A stretch of DNA of 64,000 nucleotides, from assembly GCF_002288925.2 (NCBI RefSeq), contig NW_022098001.1, forward strand, positions 7,974,665-8,038,664, given 5' to 3'. The notes under the pieces are model-generated. The model made no database searches and was not told the DNA's origin. It saw nothing but the letters and a program-made list of their open reading frames with translations. Each line of letters opens with the position of its first letter. Position 1 is the first letter of the stretch. Of this stretch, positions 23,840 through 38,771 are shown piece after piece. A program made the translations under genes and the position numbers. Source of the DNA: Delphinapterus leucas. Its lineage: Eukaryota; Chordata; Mammalia; Artiodactyla; Monodontidae.

Positions 23840-24474
23840 CGTTAAGTCCCCTGCCTTCAAGTTGTGAACTTTCAAAGATTCGAACCTGTGTTCACGTGTC
23901 CAGTCACGTAAGTTAGCTCATGTGTCTGGTGTACATTGTCACCTGCGTGCGTCCTGTGCAAGTGGCGGTGCTTTTGTGTACTTTACTGTACAGTACCGTA
24001 CAGAGTACCGTAGTACAGTGTCACTGGATCGTTTTTTCAAGAAGGTAGATAGAATTGAATCCAGCAAGGAAGCAGAACCTGTGCCACCAGCGTCAGGCGT
24101 GAGTGACATTGCAGCCTGCCCTCCGTCTCCCCTTGCTGAGGATCCTTCAGCTCTACCATCTCCCACCTCCTCTCCCTCCTCCAGTCAGTAACTCTTCTTG
24201 CCTGTTCACTCGAGGCCAGCACCCGTAGGCCAGCTGTTGTGCTGTACTTCTCAAGGTACTGTACTGTAAGATTAGAAATGTTTCCTTCGTTTTTTTGTGT
24301 TTGCTTTTATGTCTTATCTGTGTGAAAAGTATTACAAACCTATTACAGTACTGTACTATAGAGCCAATTGTGCTAGTTGGGCACCCAGGCCAACTTTGGT
24401 GGACTTACGAACAAATTGGACTTGCAAACGCGCTCTTGGAGGGGACCTCGTTCGTTGGTAGGGGACTTGCTGTG
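23840..24474. mobile_element. Tc1/mariner-superfamily (Tigger-like) non-autonomous element, copy 1
   Basis: The two ends are inverted relatives: 'gttaagtcccctgcc' on the left, and 'gtaggggacttgctg' on the right, which reverse-complements to cagcaagtcccctac. Both ends abut TA/TTA sites, as expected for TA-inserting transposons. Subterminal GTAC-rich palindromic words (tactgtacagtaccgtacag and others) occur on both sides. In the middle is an 89-codon frame (23922-24191) ending in a Ser/Pro/acidic-rich tail after SLDRFFKK. This resembles the C-terminus of Tigger/pogo transposases, so the element probably derives from a longer parent by internal deletion. Confidence 0.7.
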
Positions 24475-27734
<3,260 letters not shown>

Positions 27735-27985
27735 CTACTCAACACAGTACACTTAGCGGTTAAGAGAGTAGGTTCAGGGGTCTGACTGCTTGGGATATAA
27801 CCCAGTTCCCTCACGTTTGAGCTATGTAACCTTGGTCAGTTGCTAGCTTCTAAAAGGCCAAGTTTCTTCATCTGTAACATTATAAAAGGAAGGCCTATTT
27901 CATAGGGCTGTTGTTAGTTTCAACGAGTTACTAGATGTACAGTGCTCAACACAGTGTCCAGCACACAGAAGATACACTCAATAAA
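27735..27985 (+). repeat. MIR SINE, copy 1
   Basis: A good match in order to the MIR consensus: cttagcggttaagagagtag, tttgagctatgtaaccttgg, gtttcttcatctgtaaca, then acactcaataaa. It is one of the longer MIR copies here. Confidence 0.8.
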
Positions 27986-29254
27986 GACTAGCTGTCACAT
28001 TGTGGCCCTGGTTGTCGTGATGATGGGGATGATGACGACGATGATGCTGCTGCGGCTGACGGCATACCTCCACCGTAGCCTTGACCTCAGGGTCGGAACA
28101 TACTAACTCCTCTGGAGGGCAAACTCAGCACTTTTCCACCTGCCACGGGTTCAGCCTCAGGTGGGTCGTTAGCCCCACATCCTTCCTGTCTTTCCCCTCA
28201 CTCTCAACCGCCCTGCCTCCTGCCTCCTGTCACTCCGATCTGGAACTGGGATGGCCTTGGAGGGAGAAAGGCCTGCTGGACAAATGAGCAGCAATTCTTC
28301 CTTGTCTTTCTCCTGGAAACAAAGCCGTAAAACCGGGTTGATTCAAGAAAGCAGCACTGCAATGATTTTACCTAAAAGCTAGTAACAGGCAAACCGGCCA
28401 GCAGGCGCCTGGACACTCTTTTCTCTTCTACCTCAGGGGTTACCTTTGCCTGGGAATCTGGGTTGGGGTAAACTCACTGGGCTCGGCACAGCACGGCGCT
28501 CCTTTCTCAGTATGCAGAGGAAAGAGCTTCGGAGTGCACACCACGCACACAGCAGCATAAATCATTTTACAACAGGGCACGAAACTCCTTCAACCTCTTT
28601 TGAGAGCTCTGCTATAATTTTCCTTTTCAGTCGACAGGGATTACCAGTTCCCTCCCTTCTTGGCAGTAGCGAGAATGCCAGAAGCTGGCAGGCTTCCAAG
28701 GCAGTTTCATGTCCCACAAATAGAACTAATAACTCGTGAATGTGAAAATTCCTCCAAGTCACTCCTGGTAGGGATCATATCATGCCCACCTCTTGACTCC
28801 TGAGTAAGTGCCAGGCTGCAGAAGTCTTTTAGCAAAGCTGCGGAGGGCCCAGGGACGCAGAATGAACTGCACCCTCCTTTTCAGAAGAAAGCCCAGCTCT
28901 TTCCTGCCCACACATACGCTCTGACTTACAGCTGCTTACCTGAAAACTGCACATCATTTGATTGAAAACAACGACGACAACAACTAGGTAGCACATAGGC
29001 AATGAATGAAGCTGGGGAAATTCCTTGGATACAGTCAGAAAGCATGTTCCAACCACGTCCCTTCCCTGGGGTTTATTAGTTACTGATTAAGATGATAAAC
29101 TGCAAGCCAATAAGTTCTCTTGCCCCAACTCTCTGACATTTGTTCTAGAATTATTTATTTTGGGATTTTTTTCCATGCCCTTCCACAAGGCTGGCAGGTA
29201 GTCACTGCTTTCACCTGATCCCTCTGTGCTTTATTGGAGAAATGAGGCCCTTAC
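27986..29254 (-). other. GRHL2: GRHL2 intron 6, part next to exon 6
   Basis: This contains a short GAT/GAC trinucleotide-rich patch (28017-28060) and otherwise unique sequence. It is repeated at 53163-54431. Confidence 0.5.
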
Positions 29255-29411
29255 CCTGACTTTGCTGATGGGGTGTCGGAAGCACTTGTTGTCCCCCGTC
29301 TCGCTGAGCGTGATGGCATAGAACTGTCCCTTGTTGAGGTAGGTCATGGGGCCCTCCCCCTGCTTCTGACGGAGAGATTTGGTGGCTTCCAGGGTGTATT
29401 GAAATGTGCCA
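29255..29411 (-). CDS. GRHL2: GRHL2 coding exon 6, copy 1 (start of DNA-binding domain)
   Basis: This 157-bp exon begins with one base that completes a serine codon, followed by 52 codons from [10 protein letters not shown] to [12 protein letters not shown]. It covers the start of the Grainyhead DNA-binding domain, including the conserved stretch [14 protein letters not shown]. The minus-strand acceptor is tgttcacag and the donor is AGG|gtaagg. Exon 5 ends with AG, so AG+T gives Ser and the reading frame runs through. It is about 3.5 kb upstream (in gene direction) of exon 7. An identical exon lies at 54432-54588. Confidence 0.96.
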
Positions 29412-30007
29412 CTGTGAACAGAAGACAAATAGCGGTCAGATTCATTCACTTGGACATTTCTGGCTTCTGGATCAATTTCACATCAATAGCATTTTGTATG
29501 AATATTAACCAACGTTTACTCCATTTCAGAGACAAAACACAGCACATGGCAAAGGAGATGAGACCATACCAAAGGTCACTGTTAGTACATTGCACACAAC
29601 ATTTCTAATAGCGGCCCATAAACCAGATGGTTTAGAAGGGGAGAAAGTCCACAATGTGCCCGTCTACTTGTGCCAGGCGGAGCCGGGGGAGCCTCTGTTA
29701 GGTTTTAGTTGGTCCTTGGTAATGCCTGAACTTAAGAATCGCTAAAATTTGCCACTTTCATCCTAGCAACAAGCCAAATATGTGAATGGTTTTGTTCAAT
29801 TCATCCGTATACCAACTTTCTTTTGTCTAGCCAAGGTGTTGCAAATAGCTACATCCCACTTTAAAATAGTTCAAAATGTAAAAATCTAGAACTCATTCAT
29901 TATTGAAATCTATATGGAATCTAGCTCCATAACAGGGAGTAATTTTTGATTTGGGGGTTTTGTTTTTTAAGCCTGCAAAAGAACTCATGACAGGGTTACT
30001 GCTCTAA
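29412..30007 (-). other. GRHL2: GRHL2 intron 5, part next to exon 6
   Basis: The acceptor tgttcacag lies at 29412-29420 on the minus strand. No repeat or gene is recognised in the rest. It is repeated at 54589-55184. Confidence 0.5.
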
Positions 30008-30221
30008 ATCTGGAGCTTGCAAACAATGGCCTGTCGGCCAAAGCCAGCTAGCTGCCTGTTTTTTGTAAATAAAGTTTTACTAGAACACAGCTACATTTGT
30101 TTGTTTGTTTGTGTTGCCACAGCACGGTTGAGTAGCTGTGACAGAGACTGTGTAGTATGCCAAACCTAAAATACTTAGTATCTAGCCCATTACAGAAAAA
30201 AAGTTTGCAGATCCCTGCTCT
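30008..30221 (+). mobile_element. hAT-Charlie-type MITE, copy 1
   Basis: It starts ctggagcttgcaaacaatgg and includes the typical phrases ttgtaaataaagttttacta and aacctaaaatacttagtatc, and ends gtttgcagatccctgctc. The two ends form imperfect inverted repeats. I recognise the family wording but not the exact subfamily. Confidence 0.75.
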
Positions 30222-30852
30222 TAATAATTTCCCTAATATTTTACAAATACAAGCTAACTTATAAAATAAAAACACTGATTTTCCCAACTTTGAAGAATAT
30301 ACGCATTGTTCAAAATGAGCAACAGATATGAATCACAATCTCTTTATTTAAGATGCTCATTCAGAATATTTATTTCTGTCACTGCAGGATGGCACACAAT
30401 GATGATCCAATTACAAGTGCTTTGTGTGTTTTCTGAGAATCATCAGAGGCTCTTCACTGGGTCTATCTATTTTTTTTAGCTCTTTAATTTCAGTCTGTGA
30501 AAGGCTGTGTGCAAAAATGAAGTTCGCCTCTTAAAATGATCTACTTACAAGATTATAGGGGACTCTTGCTTTCTATGTTGAATATTTCTGCAATTTTTGG
30601 GTTTTTTTTAACTTTTATAATGAGAAAGAAATTTGAAGGGCAAAATAATATTCCTCTTCCATGATAAAAATCTTAGGCTTAAGCTGATAAACAAAGCAAA
30701 TTCCAGAATATGTGTCTTAGAATAAGGTGGGAAATAAATCATGCAAGACAGAACCAATTCCACTGTCATTTTGCCTAGAAAAAGCAATTTCAAGATAACC
30801 CACTGAATCATAAAGTTTGAGACCTGGACAGGATATTAGGAATCACCTAGAC
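30222..30852. other. Intron 5, AT-rich, no gene
   Basis: AT-rich non-coding sequence with poly-T runs near 30470 and 30600. No recognised element. Confidence 0.45.
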
Positions 30853-31011
30853 CAGGAGCGTGCAACTTGTCTAGGTCACAGACTGCTTGAAAAACATGAA
30901 GAAAGCTGTGAACCCTCTTCCCAGATAAAAGCACATATGAACACTAATGATTTTTAATATAATTTCAAGGGATTCACGTCCCCCAAGCTCATCCACAACA
31001 CAAGATAAGAA
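30853..31011. mobile_element. MITE-like ancient DNA transposon remnant, copy 1
   Basis: The start ccaggagcgtgcaacttgtc and end 'caagataagaacc' are the diverged ends of a common small hAT-type repeat. The middle (gaaagctgtgaaccctcttc, ttcaagggattcacgtcccc) fits the same family. Subfamily not assigned. Confidence 0.5.
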
Positions 31012-31145
31012 CCACTTTCCTCATTTCACAGCTGAGGAGAGACTGAGAAACTTGCTCACCCCTGGAGACAATGACAGCAGCAGAAAGAGACACCAGGTCA
31101 CATGACTGGTGGGTCGTTGCTCTTTTCACTGGCCTGATAGCTGGC
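31012..31145 (-). repeat. MIR-like SINE, antisense, copy 1
   Basis: Reversed MIR core: tttcctcatttcacagctga, ggagagactgagaaacttgc, then 'caggtcacatgactggtggg'. Confidence 0.6.
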
Positions 31146-31559
31146 TGCATGGTTATCTGGATTGACAGCATGCAAATTATACATGTATTTCCACGTTTTA
31201 GAAGGTGATTTGGAACTTTATCTTCTCTGCCTCTCCCCTACCCTTCATCACCACTGCACACCCAAATTCTGGCTGGGAGAATCTGGAGAGGGTGACTGGG
31301 GAGCCTGAGGCTGGAGCAAGACCCTGAAGGGGCAGGAGGGCTTCAAGCAGAAACAGAGAGAAGAGAAGAGGGCCATACATGTAAAAGCAAAGGGCCAAGA
31401 AATACAGTGGGGGACAAGGTTTACAGTAAAAAGGGACCAGCACATAGACGGCCCCAACTACCTTCATAAGGAATTTGTGTCTTATTCTGTCTGAAATGGT
31501 GAAATCACTGATAAGTTTTGTAAATGGGATGGATTAATTCATCCTTGCCATTCTCTCCT

Positions 31560-31870
31560 GTCTACAGGCATGATCATGACCAAGGACTTTGAACATGTGG
31601 CCCCTCTACCTAGAATGTTCTTAATCCTCCTTCTTTCCCTGGAAAACTCCTGATAATCCATCAAAATCCAGCTCAAATGCTACTTCTTGTAAAGCTTTCC
31701 TCTGGTCCCATCCCACTCACACCCCACACACACCCAGGCCTGCAGGTCATCTCAGCTGTCTATTCATGTATCTCTGTAGCAGGACTCATCATTTTGCAAA
31801 TGTATTGCAATTTGTATGACATCACACAGGTCTCCTGCAAAAGTCTATGGGCCTCTTTTAAGGACAGGTT
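31560..31870 (+). repeat. L2 LINE fragment, copy 1
   Basis: L2 sense wording: ctacctagaatgttcttaat, aatccagctcaaatgctact, tgtaaagctttcctctgg. The final A-rich tail of L2 is not present. Confidence 0.6.
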
Positions 31871-32478
31871 ATAACTTATCCTCAATCCCTATCTCATTGC
31901 TGGAAGATGGAAGGCACCAAAGTCTGTGACAGCTAGTAGGTAGAAATGTCCAAAGTGGAACGGAAGGGAAAAGAAAGTGCTGGCAGGGCAACCTGTTATG
32001 TTGCAACAGCTCAGAAGCATATGCACAAGAGTAAATTGGAAGAGACAGGACAGGTAGAATAGGACATCCAGCACTTGGCAAATGCCATGAACGTGTAGCA
32101 GGAAGGCAAGCACCTTGCACCTCTGGAGTGTGTGGCTGGGAGGATGGCATCATTAGGCACAACAAGAAATAAAAGTGGAAGAACAGATGTGAAAGAAGTG
32201 AAGAAGGAAGGAAAGAAGAGGAAAAGACACGTACATGCTGTGCTGGAGGCCCAAGTGCCTGAGGTTTAGAGGAACACCTAAGAAGGGATGTCTAGCAGCA
32301 AAAGGACAAAGGAAGGGTACAGGTAGGTCTCAGAAAATTGATCAAGACTGGAAATAGTAATTTAGAAGTCATTGTGTAGAGAAAAGAATTTTCTTTTAAA
32401 GGTGTAAAAGTATAACTTGACGATACATTTAAACAGGTATCAGTTCATCAGTTTCTAGGGGCATCTCCTGTAACCTAC
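31871..32478 (-). other. GRHL2: GRHL2 intron 5, part next to exon 5
   Basis: Purine-rich sequence near 32160-32320 and the exon 5 donor gtaggt at 32473-32478. No gene. It is repeated at 57048-57655. Confidence 0.5.
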
Positions 32479-32534
32479 CTTGATGTCTGGTCATACATGT
32501 ACTCCTCAGCCCCAACTGAAGCACTCCGAAATTT
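32479..32534 (-). CDS. GRHL2: GRHL2 coding exon 5, copy 1 (short linker exon)
   Basis: This 56-bp microexon-like coding segment gives KFRSASVGAEEYMYDQTS plus two bases of the next serine codon. The minus-strand acceptor is attttgcag before 32534 and the donor is TCAAG|gtaggt after 32479. It begins in phase 0 after the GAG (Glu) that ends exon 4. The peptide links the variable region in exon 4 to the DNA-binding domain starting in exon 6. It is too short for ordinary ORF calling and was found from the splice sites and the family peptide. An identical copy lies at 57656-57711. Confidence 0.93.
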
Positions 32535-32954
32535 CTGCAAAATTTAAAAGTCACCAAAATTAGAACAAATAGGTGAGTCATTATGCAGGAAAAAAAAAAG
32601 TGACAAATGTATCCAAACTGTTTTGTCCCCATTTTAGAAAGGAAAATTACACATTTTCTTGGCATTATGTTTTCAACTACAGTGAAAATAGTTACCATTT
32701 GTGTACAGAACTTGCATACCACCTGCACACTGAGAATTACATTCAACAGAAAATGCATTTGTGCTTTTATTCACATGTCCACATTGACATGTCCACAGGT
32801 GTTCCTAAATTGTCTCCAGGTACTGGAAACTGTTTCCTCAAACATGTAAACATCTCTTCCATTTTCTTATCTCCAACACTTATTCCAAAAGTCACAAATT
32901 CTGAGTTAACGGAATACTCATTACAGAGAAGCCACATAGCGTATCATAAAGCAG
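32535..32954 (-). other. GRHL2: GRHL2 intron 4, part next to exon 5
   Basis: The acceptor attttgcag begins just above 32535. A 141-codon plus-strand frame (32573-32998) overlaps this region without recognisable domains. It is repeated at 57712-58131. Confidence 0.5.
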
Positions 32955-33185
32955 TATTTAGAGTTCTGGGGCATAGTTTTTGGAGCAAGACTTTCTAGGG
33001 TCAAGTTCTAGGGTCAAGTTCTAGCTCTTTTACCTGCTGCCTATGTAGACTGAGGCAAGTGCCATATTTTCTTCAGCTGTAAAATGCCTACTTATAGTGA
33101 TGAGAAGAATTAAATGCATTAGCAGAGATAAAGTACTACAAACAGTTCCTGGAACGTGGTGAGCTCTATCTATGTGTATTAAATT
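32955..33185 (+). repeat. MIR SINE, copy 1
   Basis: MIR order with ttctagctcttttacctgct, gactgaggcaagtgccata, cttcagctgtaaaatgccta. A 13-bp unit (agggtcaagttct) is doubled near 32997-33022. Confidence 0.7.
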
Positions 33186-35484
33186 CTGTTCCATACTCAG
33201 GCAAAATTGTGAAACTGAAGTTCACACTGACATTTTTTTCTTCCAACAACAACAACAACAAAAATTCTGTTCTATAGTAATCACTTGATCGTACTCAATG
33301 CCCTTCTCTAAGATCTTCATTATCACAACAGTGTTAAAAGTAATTTTGCGGAGGGAAATTCTAAGTCTTAGTATTACATGTGAAAAGGCTTGGGTCCACA
33401 GACATTCAGTTGCTGTATATTTAGTGCAAGTAGGATGCACTTTGCTACATTTTAGAACCTTCTTAAAAGCAGATGCACCAAAAGCCCTAACTCTTGATCC
33501 TAAAGTAAATATAATAGAATATTGATGAAAAAGCACTTGGTGGACCACACAGATCTGGACCTTCCGCTGTGGCCTTTTTTCTAGTGTCTCTTTCTAAGAA
33601 ACAACCATCTTGCCTTTCATTTCTCTGCCATAAACTTCCATTCTTTGACAAGTAATTCGAAGATTTCCTTCTCAGGAAAGGTTTACTCACAGCTATTTTC
33701 CAAATTTCCTTCACAATCTCTAACCACCATCACTTGAATGCAGTGTGCCCTCACCTCACACTTCATATGTACATACATAGGATCTTTATTTATATACAAT
33801 CTTATAAGCTCCGTGGATCCGAGAAGACAGTTTGCCCTTCAAAGTTTACCCAAACGCAGCCCAGGAGCATCTGACAAGTATTTGTTAACTAGTTTATTAA
33901 TCATGACAGAGACTCAAAGATACAGATTTGTGTTTCTTTTGCAATCAGTCAACCCATCAACAAGGCATTAAATGGAAATATTCTGGGGCTTCAGCATCTG
34001 ACTGGTGCCAAGAGACATAGAGAAAATATATAAGGCACTTTCTTTGCCTCAAATATATAAAAATTGGTTGAGGAGGTGAGTAAATTCATATGAAAAATGA
34101 CAACAAAAGAAACTGAAATACAGTAAATGACTAGATATGAAGGTCTATGTTAAAGCATTCATCCATTCATTTATTCAGGTGTCCTGACTGGAAAAGTACA
34201 GAATGAACATTACCAGGAAAGGAAGATCAGCAAAATTCTGGAAAGATTTTATGGCTGTTGTGAACTTTGCTTTGATCCTTAATATATTTAAGAATTAGGA
34301 AATTTTGGAGTAGGAAGGTAGCACGATGAAAAGAGCATTTAAGGAAATGACTCCAAGACAGAGAAGATGCATTTCAAAGGTCTTCTTTGAAGGAATATGT
34401 GGTAACCCGTAACAACACATGGTGAACCAGTATTAATAAGCAAGGCCCTGAATGAGTTCATTGCCCATGCCATAGCACCGTGCAGCCTGAGGATAGACTT
34501 GCTTACTAAAACATATTGGACTGATACATTCTAGGGTTCTAATGTCCCAGGGGATGTAAGAAGATGTGATATACTACAACTATTCAGACTCAAAGAGACT
34601 GTCAACTATGGGCTAACAAATAAAAACTCTTAATCCAATAATATGAGCATGTAAACAAGAACTATGAAAAAATTAAAATAGTTGACATATTACTGACATG
34701 GATATTACTTTTTCCGAGTTTAAACATTTATCCTTAATTCGGTTACATTATCTTTATAATTAAAAAAAATTAAATGTATACTCTACCTGGAAAACATCAC
34801 AATCCTTTATGATGGCCCTAAATGATTGTTGATATGGCCAAAGGGAGAGAGGCCTTTTAAAAATATACATATATATTTATCCTACAGTAAAACTGTAGGC
34901 TACCCTCACCCTTGGCATTTTCACTGTTGCTGTACAAGGCTGCTTGGTTTTCTTTTTGTTGCCAAAGTCTAATAAACAGGAGAGACTGTCATGCTTATGC
35001 ATGAAGTAGAATTTAGTCAAATAAAAAGTTCTGGTCAAAAAAAAAAAGAATTAGAACCAAAACACTCAGGCCATTCTGACTACAATTACCAAGTTTCCAC
35101 AACTGTTTGGAAACATTTTAATATAATTTGTAGGATGCCAAAAGGCAGGCAGACAGCCAACATCACCATACCTCGCTGTGATTTGATGCAGCGCATCTAT
35201 ACATTTCTTAATCATTTGGCCTGAGAAAAATGGTAGTAAAGGAAGTATGGTAACATATATTTTCTAGATTATCCTTAAAGGACTTTAGACATCAAGGAAT
35301 ATTAGAATGTTATATTTAAATTTTGAATATTAGAATTCTAGTTTTTTCCTTGGGTGGGAGGAAAGAGACATCTACTAAGAATCTACTATGAAAAGACAAT
35401 GATTCTAAACAGTGGTAAAATCAGATATAGCAAAATAATTCCATGTCTTTGATCAGCCACCAATTTTTTAGGTCTTATGATTCA
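33186..35484 (-). other. GRHL2: GRHL2 intron 4, AT-rich, no gene
   Basis: This holds a (CAA)n run at 33245-33261, an A11 run at 35037, and AT-rich unique sequence. A short L2-like piece may lie near 34158-34190 (cattcatccattcatttatt). It is repeated at 58363-60661. Confidence 0.45.
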
Positions 35485-35650
35485 TTTATTCATTCATCCA
35501 CTCTTTCAATAAATATTTGCTGAGCATCTACTTTGCATCAGACACCATGCTAGGTGCTATGGATACCACAGTGAACAAAAAGAGCAGCAGTCCCTGCTGT
35601 CGTGAAGCTTCCGACCTAGTAGATGAAAAATATTAGTCAAATAATCATTA
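35485..35650 (-). repeat. L2 LINE 3' fragment, copy 1
   Basis: Reversed L2 end: attcatttattcattcatcc, caataaatatttgctgagca, caccatgctaggtgctatgg, then acagtgaacaaaaagagcag. Confidence 0.8.
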
Positions 35651-36305
35651 ATTTAAAAATTTACAAACTGTGTGCAGGCACTCTAAGAAGAACAACAGAG
35701 TTCTAGGAGAGCACATCACCACCGAGAAAGTAAAAATCAGTCCCACTGACAATCAGCCTTGATGCTTCTAACAGAATGTACTGCTTCCAACAGCACACGG
35801 ACAAGGCCAACAGAAGACAAGCAATGCTCCCAACACAACCCCAGAAGACAATAACACAGGTACAAAAGTGAGTAACATCCCCCCCTTCCGTGGGATTGAT
35901 GCCTTCTTGGCAAAGATAGCCTCAGCCCTGCATTGTTCATCCCATCTCCTGAACAATGACGACCGAGGTACCCAGTTTCTAGACTGCCCCAACGTCTTGA
36001 CATATGAAATCCAGAGCTGGTTGTCACTTCCATGATCCCTTCTTAGACTCATCCGTAACAAGCCCAAACACTACCAAGAGCTCCTCCCAACTCTCTCTTG
36101 CTGAGTTGTCCCTAAGGGCCCCTTGCAGGAGCAGGCTAAATAAATGTAACTTTGACTGCAGATGTGTTCACGGTAGTCTTTGGCTGGTGGACTTAGATAC
36201 AAAGAAAACTGACTTTACTAGGAACTGAAAGGGGAGGACAGGGAAGGCTTCCTTGAGGTAGTCACACAGGAGGAAGGGTGTGGAAGGTAGTAAAGAATAT
36301 TCTAG
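35651..36305. other. Intron 4, no gene
   Basis: The two minus-strand frames of 98-99 codons (35737-36067) overlap each other in different phases and have no domain. It is repeated at 60828-61482. Confidence 0.45.
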
Positions 36306-36491
36306 AATAGCATTGTCCAATAGAACTTTATGCAAAGATGTAAGTGTTCTATATCTTCACTAATATGGTAGCCACGTGCACCTTCTGAGCACTTAAAATG
36401 GAGATAGTGGGACTGAGGAATTGAATTTTTAATTTTATTCAATTTTAATAGCCACAGGTGGCTAGTGACTGCAGTATTGCACAGCACAGTC
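36306..36491. mobile_element. hAT-type MITE, copy 1
   Basis: The ends 'tagcattgtccaatagaac' and 'gtattgcacagcac' are diverged inverted repeats. The middle (aatatggtagccacgtgcac, then taatagccacaggtggctag) is the characteristic palindromic-looking body of a common small DNA transposon. Confidence 0.7.
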
Positions 36492-36554
36492 CTAAAACAT
36501 GGAGTAGCAGGCACATGGGTCCTGAGGCAGGAGGGAACATATCAGGTTCACAGA

Positions 36555-37060
36555 ACTGAATGATGCTCAGAGCAGAGAGCACCAGGGGGAAAGATGTGCA
36601 AGAGGAGGTGGGAAAGGCGGAGGAGAAACAGAATGTGCAAGGCCTTGTAAACCCGTTAAAGATATAGACCTTAATCCTAAAAACAATGGGATTTCAGTGA
36701 GAGGGTGTCATGATCAGATTAGCATTCTGAAAAGACCATCCCAGGTACAGTGAACAAAAGTGGACAGTATTATAGGCCAGAGATAATGACAGCTTGGGTC
36801 AGTATGGTGGAAGTAGAATGGAGATCAATGATTTCAGAGAGATTTAAGAAAGTGAAGTTGATAGAACTGATAATGACTTAGATGGGGATTATCGTAGAGC
36901 AAAGCATCAAGAAAAAAATCCTCGTTGCTTGAGAAACCGGAAGGACGGTGGTGCCACTCCACTAGAGCAGTGAACATGAGGGAAGATGTAAGTCAGATTT
37001 TGAGCTGGTGGTGAGTCAAACAGGCAGTTGAACATAAAGGTCTGGAGCTCAGAGAGAACT
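36555..37060. repeat. Ancient LINE-like repeat, copy 1
   Basis: The phrases gtgcaaggccttgtaaaccc, gggtgtcatgatcagattag, aggccagagataatgacagc and 'ggacggtggtgccactcc' are in the order seen in a common old mammalian repeat (L2-related in my reading). The exact family needs a library search. Confidence 0.5.
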
Positions 37061-37800
37061 GGGCTGGAGAAAAATAATGTGAAAAGTATTCAGGACATAG
37101 ATGATAACTGAAGCTGCAGACATAAAGCTAAGAGCATTTTCAAGAGACAACAGTGATCAAAGCATCAAATGGTGCTGCAAAGTAACAGCTTTAACAGAAC
37201 GGGGATTTCCAGAGCCGTTCTATTCAAGAGCTGGGTAGATGGCCCCTAGGAACCTAAGGATAGGCCATCCAATCTCATAAAATTTGACTATGTATAGAGA
37301 AACCTAAATCCTTCCCAAGTATAAAATGTGTATGCTAAGGATTTTCCAAAATTTTGCTTGGTGCAAAAACAAACTAATAAAATAATAGAAGTTTTAGTGG
37401 TACCATATGCACTATATCATGTATTTAAAATAAAAACAACAAAATTGGTTGCACTGATCAAAAAGTGAAGCCATGTTCCATTTCAGTACTTGAATCAACA
37501 TTTTTAAGATTTTATTCTTTAAGTTTGTGGTGGGAAATGAACTATCAGTTAAAAATTAGTCATGTTGGACAGGGTTTAGATCCAGGGTAACTTCCAGTAT
37601 CAGTCTACAGATGAATATAACATCAATGGATATAACCATCATATGTCTGTTGGGTATAACAAATAATAATTCTTTGATTTTATTTCAGAATTCTCTGCAA
37701 ACTATGTTAATTTGACAAATAACATACCAGGGACTAAATAATGAAATACATGGTAGAGATATCTGGTGCTCACACATAAATCATTCTCATTCCTGAGCAC
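37061..37800. other. Intron 4, no gene
   Basis: AT-rich, without recognised elements. It is repeated at 62238-62977. Confidence 0.45.
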
Positions 37801-38160
37801 ATGGGAAAACTAGACTTCTCTTAACCTCTTGCAGTTAGTTAAGACCATGTGACTGGTTCTAGCCAATGAAATGTGAACAGGGGTAATAGCAATACTTCCA
37901 GGTCATAGCATTTACAACTCAGTGTGCCATCTCCATGGTCTCTCTTCCCCAGCTGGGATGACCCTGAAGCCACATATAGAGATGGTAATGTCACAAGATG
38001 GAGGGAACCTGGATTCCTGATCAAAAGACAGGTCCGCAGACATCTATCAAGATTATTATTAGCAAGAAATAAACATTTAGTGTATCAAATCACTGAGATC
38101 TGGTGTTCCTTCATTCATACAGTTAGACTTATGTTAGCTGACATACAAAATTGTAGTACA
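37801..38160. repeat. Ancient interspersed repeat (family unresolved), copy 1
   Basis: Wording such as ggttctagccaatgaaatgt, gaccctgaagccacatatag, aagatggagggaacctggat and 'gaaataaac...cactgagatctgg' belongs to a widespread eutherian repeat, which I cannot name with certainty. Confidence 0.55.
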
Positions 38161-38309
38161 GAATAGCAAATTCTTTCTTCTACTTTGATTCTTATGATGA
38201 CAATACATATGATTTTTCTATAAAAACTCTTTCTTGCATCTCTCAAGGTTTACATGTTTCCTAAAAGCATTCTAGGTGTTAATACTACGCTGTTTTATAT
38301 TTATCAACT

Positions 38310-38495
38310 ATACTCTTTGCTTATTAGCTGTGTGGCCTTTGGCACGTTCATAACCTCTCTGAATCTCTGTTTTTTCATCTGTAAAGTGGGAAGAGTAATA
38401 CCTTCCTTGCAGAATTGTGGTATAGTAAATATTAGAAATAAAGTGTGTAAGCCACAGTGCCTGGCACACAGTAGTACTCAATAAATAGCAGCTAT
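38310..38495 (+). repeat. MIR SINE, copy 1
   Basis: Well-preserved MIR core and tail: gctgtgtggcctttggcacg, tttttcatctgtaaagtggg, gtgcctggcacacagtagta, ctcaataaatagcagc. Confidence 0.85.
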
Positions 38496-38722
38496 ATAGA
38501 TAGTAACCTTCTAGAGCGCAGAAACCAAGGCACACCTCCTGCCGTCTACTCCCACGTCTAGCACAATGCCTAACACCCAGTATAAACAAATATTTACCAA
38601 ATGTTACTACGAAGAGGATACAAAATAAAATATAAATCAAATTAGCTAAAATAAATTCATTAAAGAACTTTTTAATGCTACTAGCCTCAGTTGAACCAAA
38701 CTGCTCCCTTCCCTGGTATCAC

Positions 38723-38730
<8 letters not shown>

Positions 38731-38768
<38 letters not shown>
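38731..38768. repeat. (GA)19 microsatellite, copy 1
   Basis: Counted as 38 bases (19 GA units) between acaca and agaagcc. The matching tract in copy 2 has 20 units, the only difference found between the copies. Confidence 0.9.

Positions 38769-38771
<3 letters not shown>

Noticed and set aside
28329..28399. Grainyhead-like words aaccgggtt (28331) and aaaccggcc (28391) as autoregulatory sites
   Set aside because: The first has an extra G that breaks the AACCGGTT dyad, and the second matches only half. Such words occur by chance at this length.
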